A stretch of 19,510 bases of DNA from positions 1 through 19,510 of the forward strand of contig SKSL01000231.1 of assembly GCA_007123015.1 (NCBI GenBank), given 5' to 3'. The stretch is from Natronohydrobacter sp. (GTDB taxonomy: Bacteria > Pseudomonadota > Alphaproteobacteria > Rhodobacterales > Rhodobacteraceae). Below the pieces are notes generated by a model that saw only the letters and a program-made list of their open reading frames with translations, was not told where the DNA came from and made no database searches. This document shows positions 5,247 to 13,822 of the stretch, in pieces; positions within the stretch are counted from its first letter, which is position 1; each line of letters starts with the position of its first letter. The position numbers were made by a program, and so were the translations under genes.

Positions 5247-6668
5247 TCAGACTTGGGGCTGGCCCGTATCAAGATGGCGCAATCTGTCCACCACACGCGA
5301 CACGAAACTTGATTTCGACCCTTTGACCAACACGATATCACCGGGTGCGACCAGTTGATGGGCCATTTCGGCCAGATCATCTGCGCCCTTCACGTGATAC
5401 CCACGCTGGGGCGGCGGCAAAGCGTCATGCAGCGCGGCCATGCGGGGGCCAACGCAATGGACGATATCAACCTGAGCCAATGCAGGGTAATCGGCGACCG
5501 CTGCATGCAGTGCCTGCTCTTGCGCGCCCAGTTCCAGCATATCGCCCAGAATCGCGATCCGCCGTCCCATGCGTCCAGTTTGCGTGTCGCCGGGTGTCAA
5601 TTGTGACAGCATCTCAATCGCCGCTTCCAGCGAGGCGGGATTGGCGTTGAACGCGTCATCAATCAGGGTGAACTCTGCCCCCTCGACCGGGTCGAGGTGA
5701 ATCGCCTGGCGCAGCCCGCGCCCTGCAGGTGGCTGCCAGCGCCCCAATGCCAGCGCGGCGCGCGGCAGATCGAGATCCAGCGCCTGGGCGACAGCAAGGC
5801 AGCCCAGCGCATTCATTCCAAAATGCGCACCTGCATCGACCAGCCTGACAGCCAGCCGCATCTGTCCGATCTGCGCGCGCAGCACAAGTGCAGCATCTGT
5901 CCGGGTCATATCATGCAGCCGAACCTGCTCAGACCCCGCCCCGAAGGACAGGCACGTCGCCCCGCTGGACTGCGCAGCATCGGCCAGGATCGGGCTGGTG
6001 GGTAGGTCGCAGGGGTAGATTGCATGAGCATCGGGCTCCAGGCCCTTGAAAATGGATGCTTTCTCATGCGCGATGCCCTCAATGGCACCAAAGGCTTCCA
6101 GATGAGCAGGCGCGATCGTCGTGATCATCGCAACATGCGGACGCGCCAGACAGGCCAGAGGCGCGATCTCGCCAGGGTGATTCATGCCGATCTCGACCAC
6201 AGCAAAATCCGCCGCAGGGTCCAGCCGTGCCAGAGTGATCGGCACGCCCCAGTGATTGTTGAAACTCGCCTCGGCGGCATGGGTGACGCCGAATTCCGCA
6301 AGCATCTCGCGCAGCATTTCCTTGGTCGAGGTCTTGCCGACCGAACCTGTCACCGCCACGACTCGCGCTTTTGCGCGCGCGCGGCCAGCAGCACCCAGTG
6401 CTGTCAGCGCCTGCATCACATCCGGCACGACCAGCAGCGGCGCATCTTCCGCCACACCCTCGGGCCTGTAGCTGACCAGCGCCGCCGTTGCGCCCTTTTC
6501 CAGCGCCTGCGCCACGAAATCATGCCCGTCACGCGCCGCAGTCAGTGCAATGAACAGGTCGCCCGGCTGCAAGCTGCGCGTGTCGATGGAAATCCCCGTC
6601 GCCTGCCAGTCGCAGGCGCTATGGCCGCCGGTCGCGCGGGCCGCGTCAGCGGCAGTCCAGAGCGTCAC
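5247..6668 (-). CDS. murF: UDP-MurNAc-tripeptide D-alanyl-D-alanine ligase MurF
   Basis: MurF uses ATP to add D-Ala-D-Ala to UDP-MurNAc-tripeptide in the cytoplasm, completing the pentapeptide that MraY uses. The protein has 473 residues. The Mur-ligase ATP loop VTGSVGKTSTKEML is at about 106-119, the central NNHWGVP and EIGMNHPGEI motifs follow, and DDAFNANPASLEAAIE marks the C-terminal domain. The start is a GTG at 6668 that overlaps the murE stop by four bases (GTGA), indicating translational coupling. No unusual features were seen. Confidence 0.97.
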   Translation of the reverse strand: MTLWTAADAARATGGHSACDWQATGISIDTRSLQPGDLFIALTAARDGHDFVAQALEKGATAALVSYRPEGVAEDAPLLVVPDVMQALTALGAAGRARAKARVVAVTGSVGKTSTKEMLREMLAEFGVTHAAEASFNNHWGVPITLARLDPAADFAVVEIGMNHPGEIAPLACLARPHVAMITTIAPAHLEAFGAIEGIAHEKASIFKGLEPDAHAIYPCDLPTSPILADAAQSSGATCLSFGAGSEQVRLHDMTRTDAALVLRAQIGQMRLAVRLVDAGAHFGMNALGCLAVAQALDLDLPRAALALGRWQPPAGRGLRQAIHLDPVEGAEFTLIDDAFNANPASLEAAIEMLSQLTPGDTQTGRMGRRIAILGDMLELGAQEQALHAAVADYPALAQVDIVHCVGPRMAALHDALPPPQRGYHVKGADDLAEMAHQLVAPGDIVLVKGSKSSFVSRVVDRLRHLDTGQPQV

Positions 6669-8149
6669 GCCCGGGCCTCCAGCGCGGCAATCGCGACCGA
6701 GGCCTGTTCGACATCGTCAAACGGATAAACTGTCTCGCCGACGATCTGCCCGGTCTCATGCCCCTTGCCAGCAATGAGCAGCGCATCCCCCGGCCCGAGT
6801 GCATCAACCGCACGCAGGATCGCTTCGGCACGATCCGCGACTTCATTCGCCTCTGGACAGGCTTGCAGAATCTCGATCCGGATCTGCGCTGGATCCTCGG
6901 ATCTGGGGTTATCATCTGTCACATAAACAACATCAGCGTTCTGGGCGGCAGCTTTGCCCATGAGCGCGCGCTTGCCCTTGTCACGGTCCCCACCCGCGCC
7001 GAACACCACGATCAGACGTCCCATCACATGCGGGCGAAGCGCCTGAAGCGCGACTTCCAGCGCGGCAGGGGTATGCGCATAATCGACAAAAACCGGCGCG
7101 CCATTGGCACGACGCCCCGCCAGCTGCATGCGCCCGCGCACGCCTTCAAGCCGCGGCAGGCGCATCGCGATCTCGGCCATATCTTCGCCACAGGCCAGAA
7201 CCAGCCCGACCGCCGCAAGCACGTTTTCCGCCTGAAAGCCACCGATCAGGGGCAAATGTTCCTGATAGACTTGGCCATCATAGGAAAAGCGCAGTGTCTG
7301 CCCGGCAGCGTCGAAGCGCTGCCCGAGGATGCGCAGATCACATTCCGGATCCCGTCCGATGGTCAGCGTGCCCTGTTCACGATCTTCAGAAATATCTAGG
7401 ATTTCTGCACCGGCCGGATCATCCATATTGACGACGGCAACGCCCTCGTCCGGCAGCACGCGCTCAAAGAGCTGCGCCTTGGCAGCCAGATAGGCCTCCA
7501 TTGTCTGGTGATAATCCAGATGATCCTGACTGAGATTGGTGAAAGCCGCCGCCTGCAGCCGCACACCATCCAGCCGTCGCTGCTCCAGCCCATGCGAGGA
7601 CGCCTCCATTGCAGCATGCGTGACCCCGGATTGCACCATTTCCGCAAGCAAGCTGTGCAGCGTGATCGGATCCGGCGTGGTATGCGAGAGCGGGGCAGAG
7701 AATGCGCCCTCGATACCCGTGGTGCCGATATTGACGGCCTCATGACCCAGTTGCGCCCAGATCTGGCGCGCGAAACTCGCCACAGAGGTCTTGCCATTGG
7801 TCCCGGTCACAGCGACCATGACTGCGGGCTGTGCGGCAAACCACAAGGCTGCCGCGCCGGCAAATGTCGCGCGCGGATCCTCTGCCAGAACCAGAGCGGC
7901 GGAGGCATTGGCCAGCACATCAGAAGCAATCTCGGCCCCGGCGCGATCCGTCAGGATTGCTGCAGCGCCCATGCGCAGCGCGTATTGGATGAACTCGGCC
8001 CCATGCACACGCGTTCCGGGCAAAGCGGCAAAAAGCGTGCCCTCGCGCACCTTGCGGCTGTCAATCGCCAGGCCATGGATGGTCACGTTGTCCCCGCGCG
8101 AGGGGCTGAGGCCAAGCGCAGAGAGCGGGCGGGGGGGCAGATCAGTCAC
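6665..8149 (-). CDS. murE: UDP-MurNAc-L-Ala-D-Glu:meso-diaminopimelate ligase MurE
   Basis: MurE adds the third residue of the stem peptide. The ATP loop VTGTNGKTSVASFA lies at about 114-127, TTGIEGAF follows, and YAHTPAALE appears in the C-terminal half. The DNPR motif (about 413-416) is the known signature for meso-diaminopimelate rather than lysine, which fits the dapB gene elsewhere in the window. The protein has 494 residues. The start is GTG at 8149, with AAGGAG nine bases upstream. The 63-nt gap from ftsI is the widest inside this cluster, and an internal promoter there cannot be excluded. Confidence 0.97.
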   Translation of the reverse strand: MTDLPPRPLSALGLSPSRGDNVTIHGLAIDSRKVREGTLFAALPGTRVHGAEFIQYALRMGAAAILTDRAGAEIASDVLANASAALVLAEDPRATFAGAAALWFAAQPAVMVAVTGTNGKTSVASFARQIWAQLGHEAVNIGTTGIEGAFSAPLSHTTPDPITLHSLLAEMVQSGVTHAAMEASSHGLEQRRLDGVRLQAAAFTNLSQDHLDYHQTMEAYLAAKAQLFERVLPDEGVAVVNMDDPAGAEILDISEDREQGTLTIGRDPECDLRILGQRFDAAGQTLRFSYDGQVYQEHLPLIGGFQAENVLAAVGLVLACGEDMAEIAMRLPRLEGVRGRMQLAGRRANGAPVFVDYAHTPAALEVALQALRPHVMGRLIVVFGAGGDRDKGKRALMGKAAAQNADVVYVTDDNPRSEDPAQIRIEILQACPEANEVADRAEAILRAVDALGPGDALLIAGKGHETGQIVGETVYPFDDVEQASVAIAALEARA

Positions 8150-8212
8150 GCGCAGGCACTCCTTGCAAGGCGGGCAAACGTGACGCCTGTTAGCCCGGAA
8201 CGGCTGCCCGCA

Positions 8213-9994
8213 TCAATGCCCCTGTTGAAAACGTGCATTGGCGACATCCAGGCCAATGGGCCGCAGGCCCAGCAGCGGGGCCACCCGGCGAGTGATCTCG
8301 GCCGAGACGGGCACGGCCGTCCAGCCCGCCGTCCGCCGTGGCTCGGGTCCTGTCGTGTCGGCAGGCTCGTCCAGGGTCACCACCAGCGCATAGCGGGGCT
8401 CATGCGACGGGAAGACACTGGCGAATGTCGCCAGAACTGCGTCTTTCTTGTAGCCGCCGCCATGTGGGTTGGGGATGTCCGCCGACCCCGTCTTGCCGCC
8501 GACAGGGTAGCCGGGGATCCGTGCGAAAGAGGCTGTGCCCTCTTGCACCACCTGATGCAGCATCAGCTTGATCTGATCCGAGGTGCGCTGCGAGATGATC
8601 TGCGCCCCCGCCTGGACCTGATCCTGTTTCAGCAGCGTGGGCGCGACCTTGCGCCCGCCATTGACCAGCGTGGCATAGCCCGCCGCCAGCGCCAGCGGGC
8701 TGGTGGACAGACCATGTCCGTAAGAGATTGTCATCACGGAAAGCTCTGACCAACGCGGCGGCAGGAGCGGACGGGCGCGACGGGCCTCGGACAGTTCCAG
8801 ATGCATCGGCTCCAGAAAGCCGAAACGGTCCAGAAATTCACGCTGCGCTGTGGCGCCAATGGGCTGCATGATCCGTGCTGTGCCGATATTCGAGGATTTG
8901 ACCATGACATCCTTGACCGAAAGCTGTGGCCCGTAATTGCGGAAATCGCGGATACGGAACCGCCCGAAGGTCAGCGGGCCGCGCGTGTCGATCATGGTTT
9001 CAGGCGTCACTGTGCCCTGTTCCAGCCCCTGCGCTACTGCGAAGGCCTTCATCACAGAGCCCAGTTCGTAATACCCCTGCACTGCACGGTTGAAGAGCGG
9101 GCTGTCCGCAGGTTCCCCTTCGGTGGGCGGTGCGGGGCGATTGTTCGGGTCGAAATCGGGCAGCGAGACAAGGCTGATCACCTCGCCTGTATGCACATCC
9201 ATCAGAACCGCTGTCGCCCCGCGCGCATTCAGCATGCGCTTGCCGCCTTCGAGAACTTCGGTCACAGCCGCCTGCACGCTCAGATCAAGGGACAATTGCA
9301 GCGGCTTATCGGTCTGGTTCGGGTCGCGCAGACGATCCTCGAAATAATGCTCGATCCCGGCCACGCCGATGATCTCGGCCGCGCGGACCCCTTGCTGACC
9401 GAAACTTGCCCCGCCCAGCACATGTGCAGCCATCCGGCCATTGGGATAGAGCCGCATCTCGCGCGGGCCGAACAGCAGACCCGGTTCGCCGATATCATGC
9501 ACAGCCTGCATCTGTTCCGGGGACAAATGCGCGCGGATCCAGATGAAGCGCCGATTCGGATCCATGAAGCGCGCAGCCATCCGTGTCCCGTCGATATCGG
9601 GGAAGATACGCTCCAATTCATGCGCTGCCCGCGCGGGATCGACCATGCGGCGTGTTTCGGCATAAAGCGCATGGGTTGCCAGATTGGTCGCCAGCACCCG
9701 ACCATTGCGGTCAACAATATCAGCGCGCGCCCCCGAGATATCCTCGATCAGACCACGCGACACTTCAACCGGGCTGGTCGCCGCCAGAAGCCCCATCCGC
9801 GCGCCCAGCACCACAAAGGCCGCCACGAACACGACAGCGAGGGCCAGCAAACGCCCCTCGGCGCGACCGCGGGCGCTGTCGCGGGCCGCTTCACGGCGCA
9901 GACGCAGGTTTTCCTGCTCGATCAGGTCAGGGTCTTCGCCCGAGGCGCGGGCCTTGAGGATGCGGGCCAGAGGGCGCAGCGGTGTGCGGATCAT
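8213..9994 (-). CDS. ftsI: Septal peptidoglycan transpeptidase FtsI (penicillin-binding protein 3)
   Basis: FtsI cross-links peptidoglycan at the division septum and is the target of several beta-lactams. The 593-residue protein has a charged cytoplasmic N terminus and a single membrane anchor at about 48-70. A dimerisation/pedestal domain starting at about 75 precedes the transpeptidase domain. The three catalytic motifs are complete: SVMK at 313-316 (nucleophile Ser), SSN at 367-369 and KTG at 501-503. The ATG overlaps the ftsL stop as ATGA, the classic coupling in this cluster. The N-terminal cytoplasmic extension of about 47 residues is Arg- and Glu-rich. Confidence 0.97.
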   Translation of the reverse strand: MIRTPLRPLARILKARASGEDPDLIEQENLRLRREAARDSARGRAEGRLLALAVVFVAAFVVLGARMGLLAATSPVEVSRGLIEDISGARADIVDRNGRVLATNLATHALYAETRRMVDPARAAHELERIFPDIDGTRMAARFMDPNRRFIWIRAHLSPEQMQAVHDIGEPGLLFGPREMRLYPNGRMAAHVLGGASFGQQGVRAAEIIGVAGIEHYFEDRLRDPNQTDKPLQLSLDLSVQAAVTEVLEGGKRMLNARGATAVLMDVHTGEVISLVSLPDFDPNNRPAPPTEGEPADSPLFNRAVQGYYELGSVMKAFAVAQGLEQGTVTPETMIDTRGPLTFGRFRIRDFRNYGPQLSVKDVMVKSSNIGTARIMQPIGATAQREFLDRFGFLEPMHLELSEARRARPLLPPRWSELSVMTISYGHGLSTSPLALAAGYATLVNGGRKVAPTLLKQDQVQAGAQIISQRTSDQIKLMLHQVVQEGTASFARIPGYPVGGKTGSADIPNPHGGGYKKDAVLATFASVFPSHEPRYALVVTLDEPADTTGPEPRRTAGWTAVPVSAEITRRVAPLLGLRPIGLDVANARFQQGH

Positions 9995-10383
9995 GGGGCG
10001 TCTCCGTCAGGCATGGCAGAGGTTTCGGACGGGGCTGACAGATGCTCGATGGCGCCAAACACTTCGACTGTATCCGAGAATTCCGCTCGTGGCGCGGGCA
10101 AAGGATAGACGATCTGACCGATCTCGCCGAAATGCGCGCCGGTGATCGGCACCAGTCTGAGGTCAGCGAAATTCAGATCAACCAGATGCCGCAGCCGGTC
10201 GGGTCTGTTCAGATAGGCCCATTCGGCGCGCTGGATGCTGATGGTTTCATCCAGCAAAACGATCTCGCGCTCAAGCGCGCGGCGTTCATTCATCGCCTGC
10301 TGGGTCAGATGGTTCTCGCGATAGGCCCAGGCCGCGAGCGCGATCACGGCCAGAGCAGTGCAAAGATAAAGCAAGCTGCGCAT
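9991..10383 (-). CDS. ftsL: Cell division protein FtsL
   Basis: This 130-residue bitopic protein has a short N terminus, a membrane segment LLYLCTALAVIALAAWAY (about 4-21) and a coiled-coil region (about 28-60, AMNERRALEREIVLLDETIS) followed by LNRPDRLRHLVD. This is the usual FtsL architecture. FtsL works with FtsB and FtsQ in the periplasm to recruit and activate FtsWI. Sequence conservation in this family is low, so the name rests on topology, size and position between rsmH and ftsI. It lies five bases after rsmH and overlaps ftsI by four bases. Confidence 0.92.
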   Translation of the reverse strand: MRSLLYLCTALAVIALAAWAYRENHLTQQAMNERRALEREIVLLDETISIQRAEWAYLNRPDRLRHLVDLNFADLRLVPITGAHFGEIGQIVYPLPAPRAEFSDTVEVFGAIEHLSAPSETSAMPDGDAP

Positions 10384-10388
10384 GTTCC

Positions 10389-11378
10389 TTACCTTTCCTG
10401 TTCCAGCGCCAGACCGGGCAGTCCGAGCTGGTCGCGCGCAACCGGGCTGAACGGTACCTCTGTGCGCTCTGCCATGCGCAACCGCGCCGAGCGCGCGCGG
10501 GGGTTGCGGGCCAGCTCATCTGCATCTGCGACAAGGCCGCTGCGCTTGATCAAGGAGAAAGCGGACGCTTGCACGGGGGTTTCAGGCGCATAGCGGTTGG
10601 CACGCCCCCCCTGCCCGGCCCGCAAAGCGAGATACCGTTTCACAACGCGGTCTTCCATCGAGTGAAAACTGACCACGGCCAGTTTGCCCCCGGGGCGCAA
10701 AGCGCGCTCTGCGGCTTCAAGCCCTGCCACCAGCGCGTCGAATTCAGCATTGACCGCGATGCGCAGGGCCTGAAAACTGCGCGTGGCCGGATGGCTCTGG
10801 CCGGGTTTCGGGCGTGGCAAACAGCCCGAGATCAGGGACGCCAACTGCAAAGTGGTCTCGATCGGCGCATCCGCGCGCGTGCGCGTGATGGCGCGGGCAA
10901 TGCGGCGCGCGGCGCGCTCTTCGCCGTAGTGAAACAGGATATCGGCCAGCATCTCTTCGCTGGCCTGATTCACCAGATCGCGCGCAGAGGACCCAGTTTG
11001 CGACATGCGCATGTCAAGCGGGCCGTCCTTGGCAAAGGAAAATCCGCGCGCGGCCTGATCAAGCTGCATCGAAGACACGCCCAGATCCAGCACCACCCCG
11101 TCAATCAGCCCCCCCGCATGAGCGTCAAGCTGCGCGAAATTGCCCTGCACCAGCCGCAGCCGGTCGCCATAGTCGGCACCCCAATCCTGCGCCAGTTCCA
11201 GCGCGAGCGGGTCTTGATCGACGCCGATGACACGGTCTGCGCCAGCGTCGAGCAAGGCGCGCGCATAGCCGCCCGCGCCCAGGGTGCCATCCAGCCAGAT
11301 GCCCCGGATCGGGGCCAGATGCTGCAGGATCGGGTCGATCAGAACCGGAATATGTGCGCTATGGCCTGCGTCCTGCAT
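10389..11378 (-). CDS. rsmH: 16S rRNA (cytosine(1402)-N4)-methyltransferase RsmH (MraW)
   Basis: RsmH methylates the N4 of C1402 in the decoding centre of 16S rRNA, using S-adenosylmethionine. The 329-residue protein has HIPVLIDPILQHL at the N terminus, the SAM-binding GTLGAGGYARALLDAG (about 31-46), VLDLGVSSMQLDQAARGFSF (about 96-115), FQALRIAVNAE and VVSFHSMEDRVVKRYL. All are diagnostic of the family. Its ATG shares one base with the mraZ stop (TGATG), so translation is probably coupled. Presence at the head of a dcw cluster is universal and does not imply a direct division role. Confidence 0.97.
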   Translation of the reverse strand: MQDAGHSAHIPVLIDPILQHLAPIRGIWLDGTLGAGGYARALLDAGADRVIGVDQDPLALELAQDWGADYGDRLRLVQGNFAQLDAHAGGLIDGVVLDLGVSSMQLDQAARGFSFAKDGPLDMRMSQTGSSARDLVNQASEEMLADILFHYGEERAARRIARAITRTRADAPIETTLQLASLISGCLPRPKPGQSHPATRSFQALRIAVNAEFDALVAGLEAAERALRPGGKLAVVSFHSMEDRVVKRYLALRAGQGGRANRYAPETPVQASAFSLIKRSGLVADADELARNPRARSARLRMAERTEVPFSPVARDQLGLPGLALEQER

Positions 11379-11890
11379 CAGACTGCCTGCTTGCGCTTTG
11401 AAAACAAGATGCGCGGATCATAATCGGGCGGCCGGTCTTCCGAAATCTCATCATCATCCGCCCCATAGACCGAGACATAGGTCTCTTCTTTCCAGACCTG
11501 AAAGTGATCATTCGAGCCCACGAAGCGGGCCTTCTCATCAGGAACCAGCTGCAACTTGTCGCGCAGGTTCTGCGACAGGATGATGCGGCCATCTTCGTCG
11601 ATCTGGGCCTCGATGGAATGGGCGTGATAGATCCGCTCCAGCATCTTGCGATCCTCGGACCCTGGTTCCATCTCGTCGATGCGCTGGTCGATTTCTTCCA
11701 TCGCGTTCATGGTGAAGCAATCCAGACGCTTCTGATACCGCAGGCCAAAGACGATGATGAAATTCGGGCGCTGACCTGCCGACCAGTCGGGATCGCCATC
11801 TTCGATCACGCGGCGGAACGAAGCCGGGACCGAGACGCGGCCCTTCCCATCCACCTTCTGGTGGTATGTGCTTCTGAACCTGCGTGCCAC
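11378..11890 (-). CDS. mraZ: Transcriptional regulator MraZ
   Basis: MraZ is an AbrB-fold DNA-binding protein that, in other bacteria, binds repeats in front of its own operon and represses or activates it. The 170-residue protein shows the two family repeats: KVDGKGRVSVPASFRR near 12-27 and QIDEDGRIILSQNLRDKL near 96-113, each with the DxxGRhxxP-like pattern. The second repeat has S in place of P. The start is GTG at 11890, with AAGGA about ten bases upstream. It is the first gene of the cluster and follows a 700-bp motif-rich region that probably contains its operator. The acidic C-terminal tail (DDDEISEDRPPDYDPR) is longer than in E. coli. Confidence 0.95.
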   Translation of the reverse strand: MARRFRSTYHQKVDGKGRVSVPASFRRVIEDGDPDWSAGQRPNFIIVFGLRYQKRLDCFTMNAMEEIDQRIDEMEPGSEDRKMLERIYHAHSIEAQIDEDGRIILSQNLRDKLQLVPDEKARFVGSNDHFQVWKEETYVSVYGADDDEISEDRPPDYDPRILFSKRKQAV

Positions 11891-12164
11891 AGCCCGGCGG
11901 TCCTTTTTTTCTTGTCGTGCCCAAGTGATTCGGGCAGAAATGGAAAGGCGGACCGAGCTGCTGCCACTGCTCGATCCGCCGACTGTCCCATCGCTGGGTG
12001 CCCGGTTGGCGCTCGCTCCTTGGGGGGAGGGGATGCTGCTCGCGAGCGCGCCGGATCTCTTTGTTCAGATGAGCGAGTTGCCTGTATGAAACTCTTTGCC
12101 TCGGTGGGGTCTTGGTGCCCCTTGCTGCTCGCTTATCTTGAAACAAGGAATTACATGGAACTTC

Positions 12165-12242
12165 ATGGTCATCAAGGGAAAAGATGGAACCTGGTATGAG
12201 CCTGTGGAATGGGCGCACCCGGATGACACCAACAGCATGTAG
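12165..12242 (+). CDS. Possible 25-residue small ORF in the mraZ leader region
   Basis: An ATG at 12165, with GGA five bases upstream, opens a 25-codon frame. It contains DGTWYEPVEWAHPDD, which looks more protein-like than its surroundings. It is antisense to any mraZ leader transcript. It may be a fragment of a lost gene or a real micropeptide, or it may be chance; I do not recognise the family. Confidence 0.2.
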   Translation: MVIKGKDGTWYEPVEWAHPDDTNSM

Positions 12243-12301
12243 CCCTGCATATTCAGGCTCTACCATATGCTGTGAGAACACGTCAGGAACTATACGAAAT
12301 G

Positions 12302-12358
12302 CTATGGACTTTTGCGCCCGAAACACAGCGATCCGGTTGGTTCCGTAAAGTTCCATAG
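12302..12358. repeat. Imperfect inverted repeat in the mraZ leader
   Basis: CTATGGACTTT at 12302-12312 and AAAGTTCCATAG at 12347-12358 are complementary apart from one unpaired base, with 34 bases between them. The arms contain the TTCCAT motif that recurs in this region, so this may be a pair of protein-binding sites rather than an RNA hairpin. Confidence 0.4.
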
Positions 12359-12460
12359 ACGCACAATCGAAGGGCAGAATGTGGCGTCTTGGCAACAAAT
12401 TTGACGTTGAAAATGCTTTGGAGATTTAGCGCTTGGCGCAATCACAGCGCAGAGAGCCAC

Positions 12461-12563
12461 GAATCACGTCGATTCACGCGGCAGTGATTCGAGATTTCAG
12501 CCCGCAGAACCGTTTGGAGCGCAGATTCCATGGAGTACCATGTCACCCTGCCCCACCAGATTC
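12461..12563. promoter_or_regulatory. Cluster of five GANTC (CcrM methylation) sites
   Basis: GANTC occurs at 12461, 12471, 12486, 12524 and 12559, five sites in 103 bp. A random sequence would give one per about 256 bp. CcrM-type methyltransferases of Alphaproteobacteria methylate this site in a cell-cycle-dependent way. Promoters of division genes such as ftsZ in Caulobacter respond to that methylation. The last two sites lie inside the CAGATTCCATGRAGT repeats. Confidence 0.45.
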
Positions 12564-12593
12564 CATGAAGTCCCGCTCGGGCGCGTCTGCAGC

Positions 12594-13664
12594 TCAGAGC
12601 AGGCTGATCAACCGGGCCGCCATGCGCTCGTAGGCTTTGGCGACCGGGCTGTCAGTTGCCGCGACCGGGACACCACCGTCACTGGCAAGACGCACTTCGA
12701 CACTTAGCGGCAGTTCCCCAAGGAATGTCAGCCCCTGATTTTCTGCTTCAGCCTGCACGCCACCTTCCCCGAAAATATGCTCTTCATGGCCGCATTTCGG
12801 GCAGATGAAGGTCGACATGTTCTCGACCAGACCAAGGATCGGTGTTTTCAACGTCTGAAAGGCCCGTAGCGCCTTGCGCGCATCCAGAAGCGCCACATCC
12901 TGCGGGGTCGATACCACAACAGCACCGCGCACGTCGAATTTGGAACACAGTGTAAGCTGGATATCGCCAGTCCCCGGTGGCATGTCCACGATCAGCACAT
13001 CAAGGATGCCCCACTCGACCTGAGTCAGCAATTGCTGCAAGGCCCCCATCAGCATCGGGCCGCGCCAGATGACCGCCTCATCCTCTTTCAGCATCAAGCC
13101 AATCGAGATCATCGTGACCCCATGCGCCTGCAAGGGGATGATAGTTTTGCCATCGGGCGAGGCCGGTCTGCGATCAACGCCCATCATGCGCGGCTGGCTG
13201 GGCCCATAAATATCCGCATCCAGCAGGCCCACCCGCAGACCATGCCGTGCCAGCGCCACAGCCATGTTAGAGGCCACTGTCGACTTCCCGACCCCGCCCT
13301 TGCCCGACCCGACAGCGATGATGTGCGAAATTCCATCAATCCGCTGTTTGTCAGGCTGCTTGGTCGGGTGTCGTCCCAGTTTCAGCGATGGCGCCGGTCC
13401 TTTGGCCTTGGCCGCAGGGCCATGTGCAGTCAGGGCCACAGAAACCTTGCTCACGCCCGACAAGGCCGCAACTGCCGCTTCAGCCTGTTGGCGCGCGGCG
13501 CTCAGGCTTTGCGCAGCCTCGGGGCTTTCAGCTTCGATCACAAAGCGCACAGCACTGTCTTCGACCACAAGCGCGCGCACCAGATCGCGCGAGACCAGGC
13601 TGCCGCCATCGGGCAAGGTCACATGATCAAGGGCGGCGAGCACCTGTTCACGGGTCACAGTCAT
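12594..13664 (-). CDS. mrp: Mrp/ApbC-family Fe-S cluster carrier ATPase
   Basis: This 356-residue protein binds and transfers iron-sulfur clusters to apoproteins in the cytoplasm. An N-terminal MIP18/DUF59-like domain (about 1-80) is joined by an Ala/Lys/Pro-rich linker to a P-loop ATPase domain. The deviant Walker A, GSGKGGVGKS, lies at about 119-128, DADIYGPSQP at 150-159 and DMPPGTGD at 227-234. The paired Cys of CPKC, at about 288 and 291, hold the bridging cluster. The ATG at 13664 is preferred: it starts the DUF59 domain and has AAGGA about ten bases upstream. An in-frame longer start adds residues not typical of the family. The next gene on this strand, mraZ, is 700 bp away. Confidence 0.94.
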   Translation of the reverse strand: MTVTREQVLAALDHVTLPDGGSLVSRDLVRALVVEDSAVRFVIEAESPEAAQSLSAARQQAEAAVAALSGVSKVSVALTAHGPAAKAKGPAPSLKLGRHPTKQPDKQRIDGISHIIAVGSGKGGVGKSTVASNMAVALARHGLRVGLLDADIYGPSQPRMMGVDRRPASPDGKTIIPLQAHGVTMISIGLMLKEDEAVIWRGPMLMGALQQLLTQVEWGILDVLIVDMPPGTGDIQLTLCSKFDVRGAVVVSTPQDVALLDARKALRAFQTLKTPILGLVENMSTFICPKCGHEEHIFGEGGVQAEAENQGLTFLGELPLSVEVRLASDGGVPVAATDSPVAKAYERMAARLISLL

Positions 13665-13822
13665 GTCGAGAAAATCCTTCATCATTGCGGGCGCAACACG
13701 CGGTCTGGTCGAAAGATGATTACTTTTGACGACAGGACAAGCCCGATTCCGCGATTGTGCATCAATTGCACTGCCTCCGCGTTCATGGCAAACACATGTG
13801 ATAGCCAGACAAGGGGGCACTG

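Larger units (their letters stand above)
11891..12593 (-). promoter_or_regulatory. 700-bp gene-poor region upstream of mraZ, with repeated motifs
   Basis: No credible gene was found in this long gap, although both neighbours are on the minus strand. It holds repeated TTCCAT-like motifs in both orientations (near 12155, 12188, 12205, 12303, 12350, 12526 and 12561). Two copies of CAGATTCCATGRAGT lie 35 bp apart (12522 and 12557). An imperfect inverted repeat CTATGGACTTT / AAAGTTCCATAG occurs at 12302-12358, and five GANTC sites lie between 12461 and 12563. It most likely contains the promoter and operators of the division cluster. MraZ boxes in other bacteria are TGGG-type repeats; no clear run of those was recognised. 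No promoter could be called with confidence. Confidence 0.5.

Noticed and set aside
11891..12110. G-rich runs near 12020-12032 and TGGG triplets as a classical MraZ box array.
   Set aside because: TGGG triplets occur but without the regular spacing that defines MraZ boxes in studied species, so no operator was called.
11538..12398. A 286-codon minus-strand frame spanning the mraZ leader and part of mraZ.
   Set aside because: It overlaps mraZ out of frame for more than 350 bases and has no domain pattern. The high GC content makes long chance frames common here.
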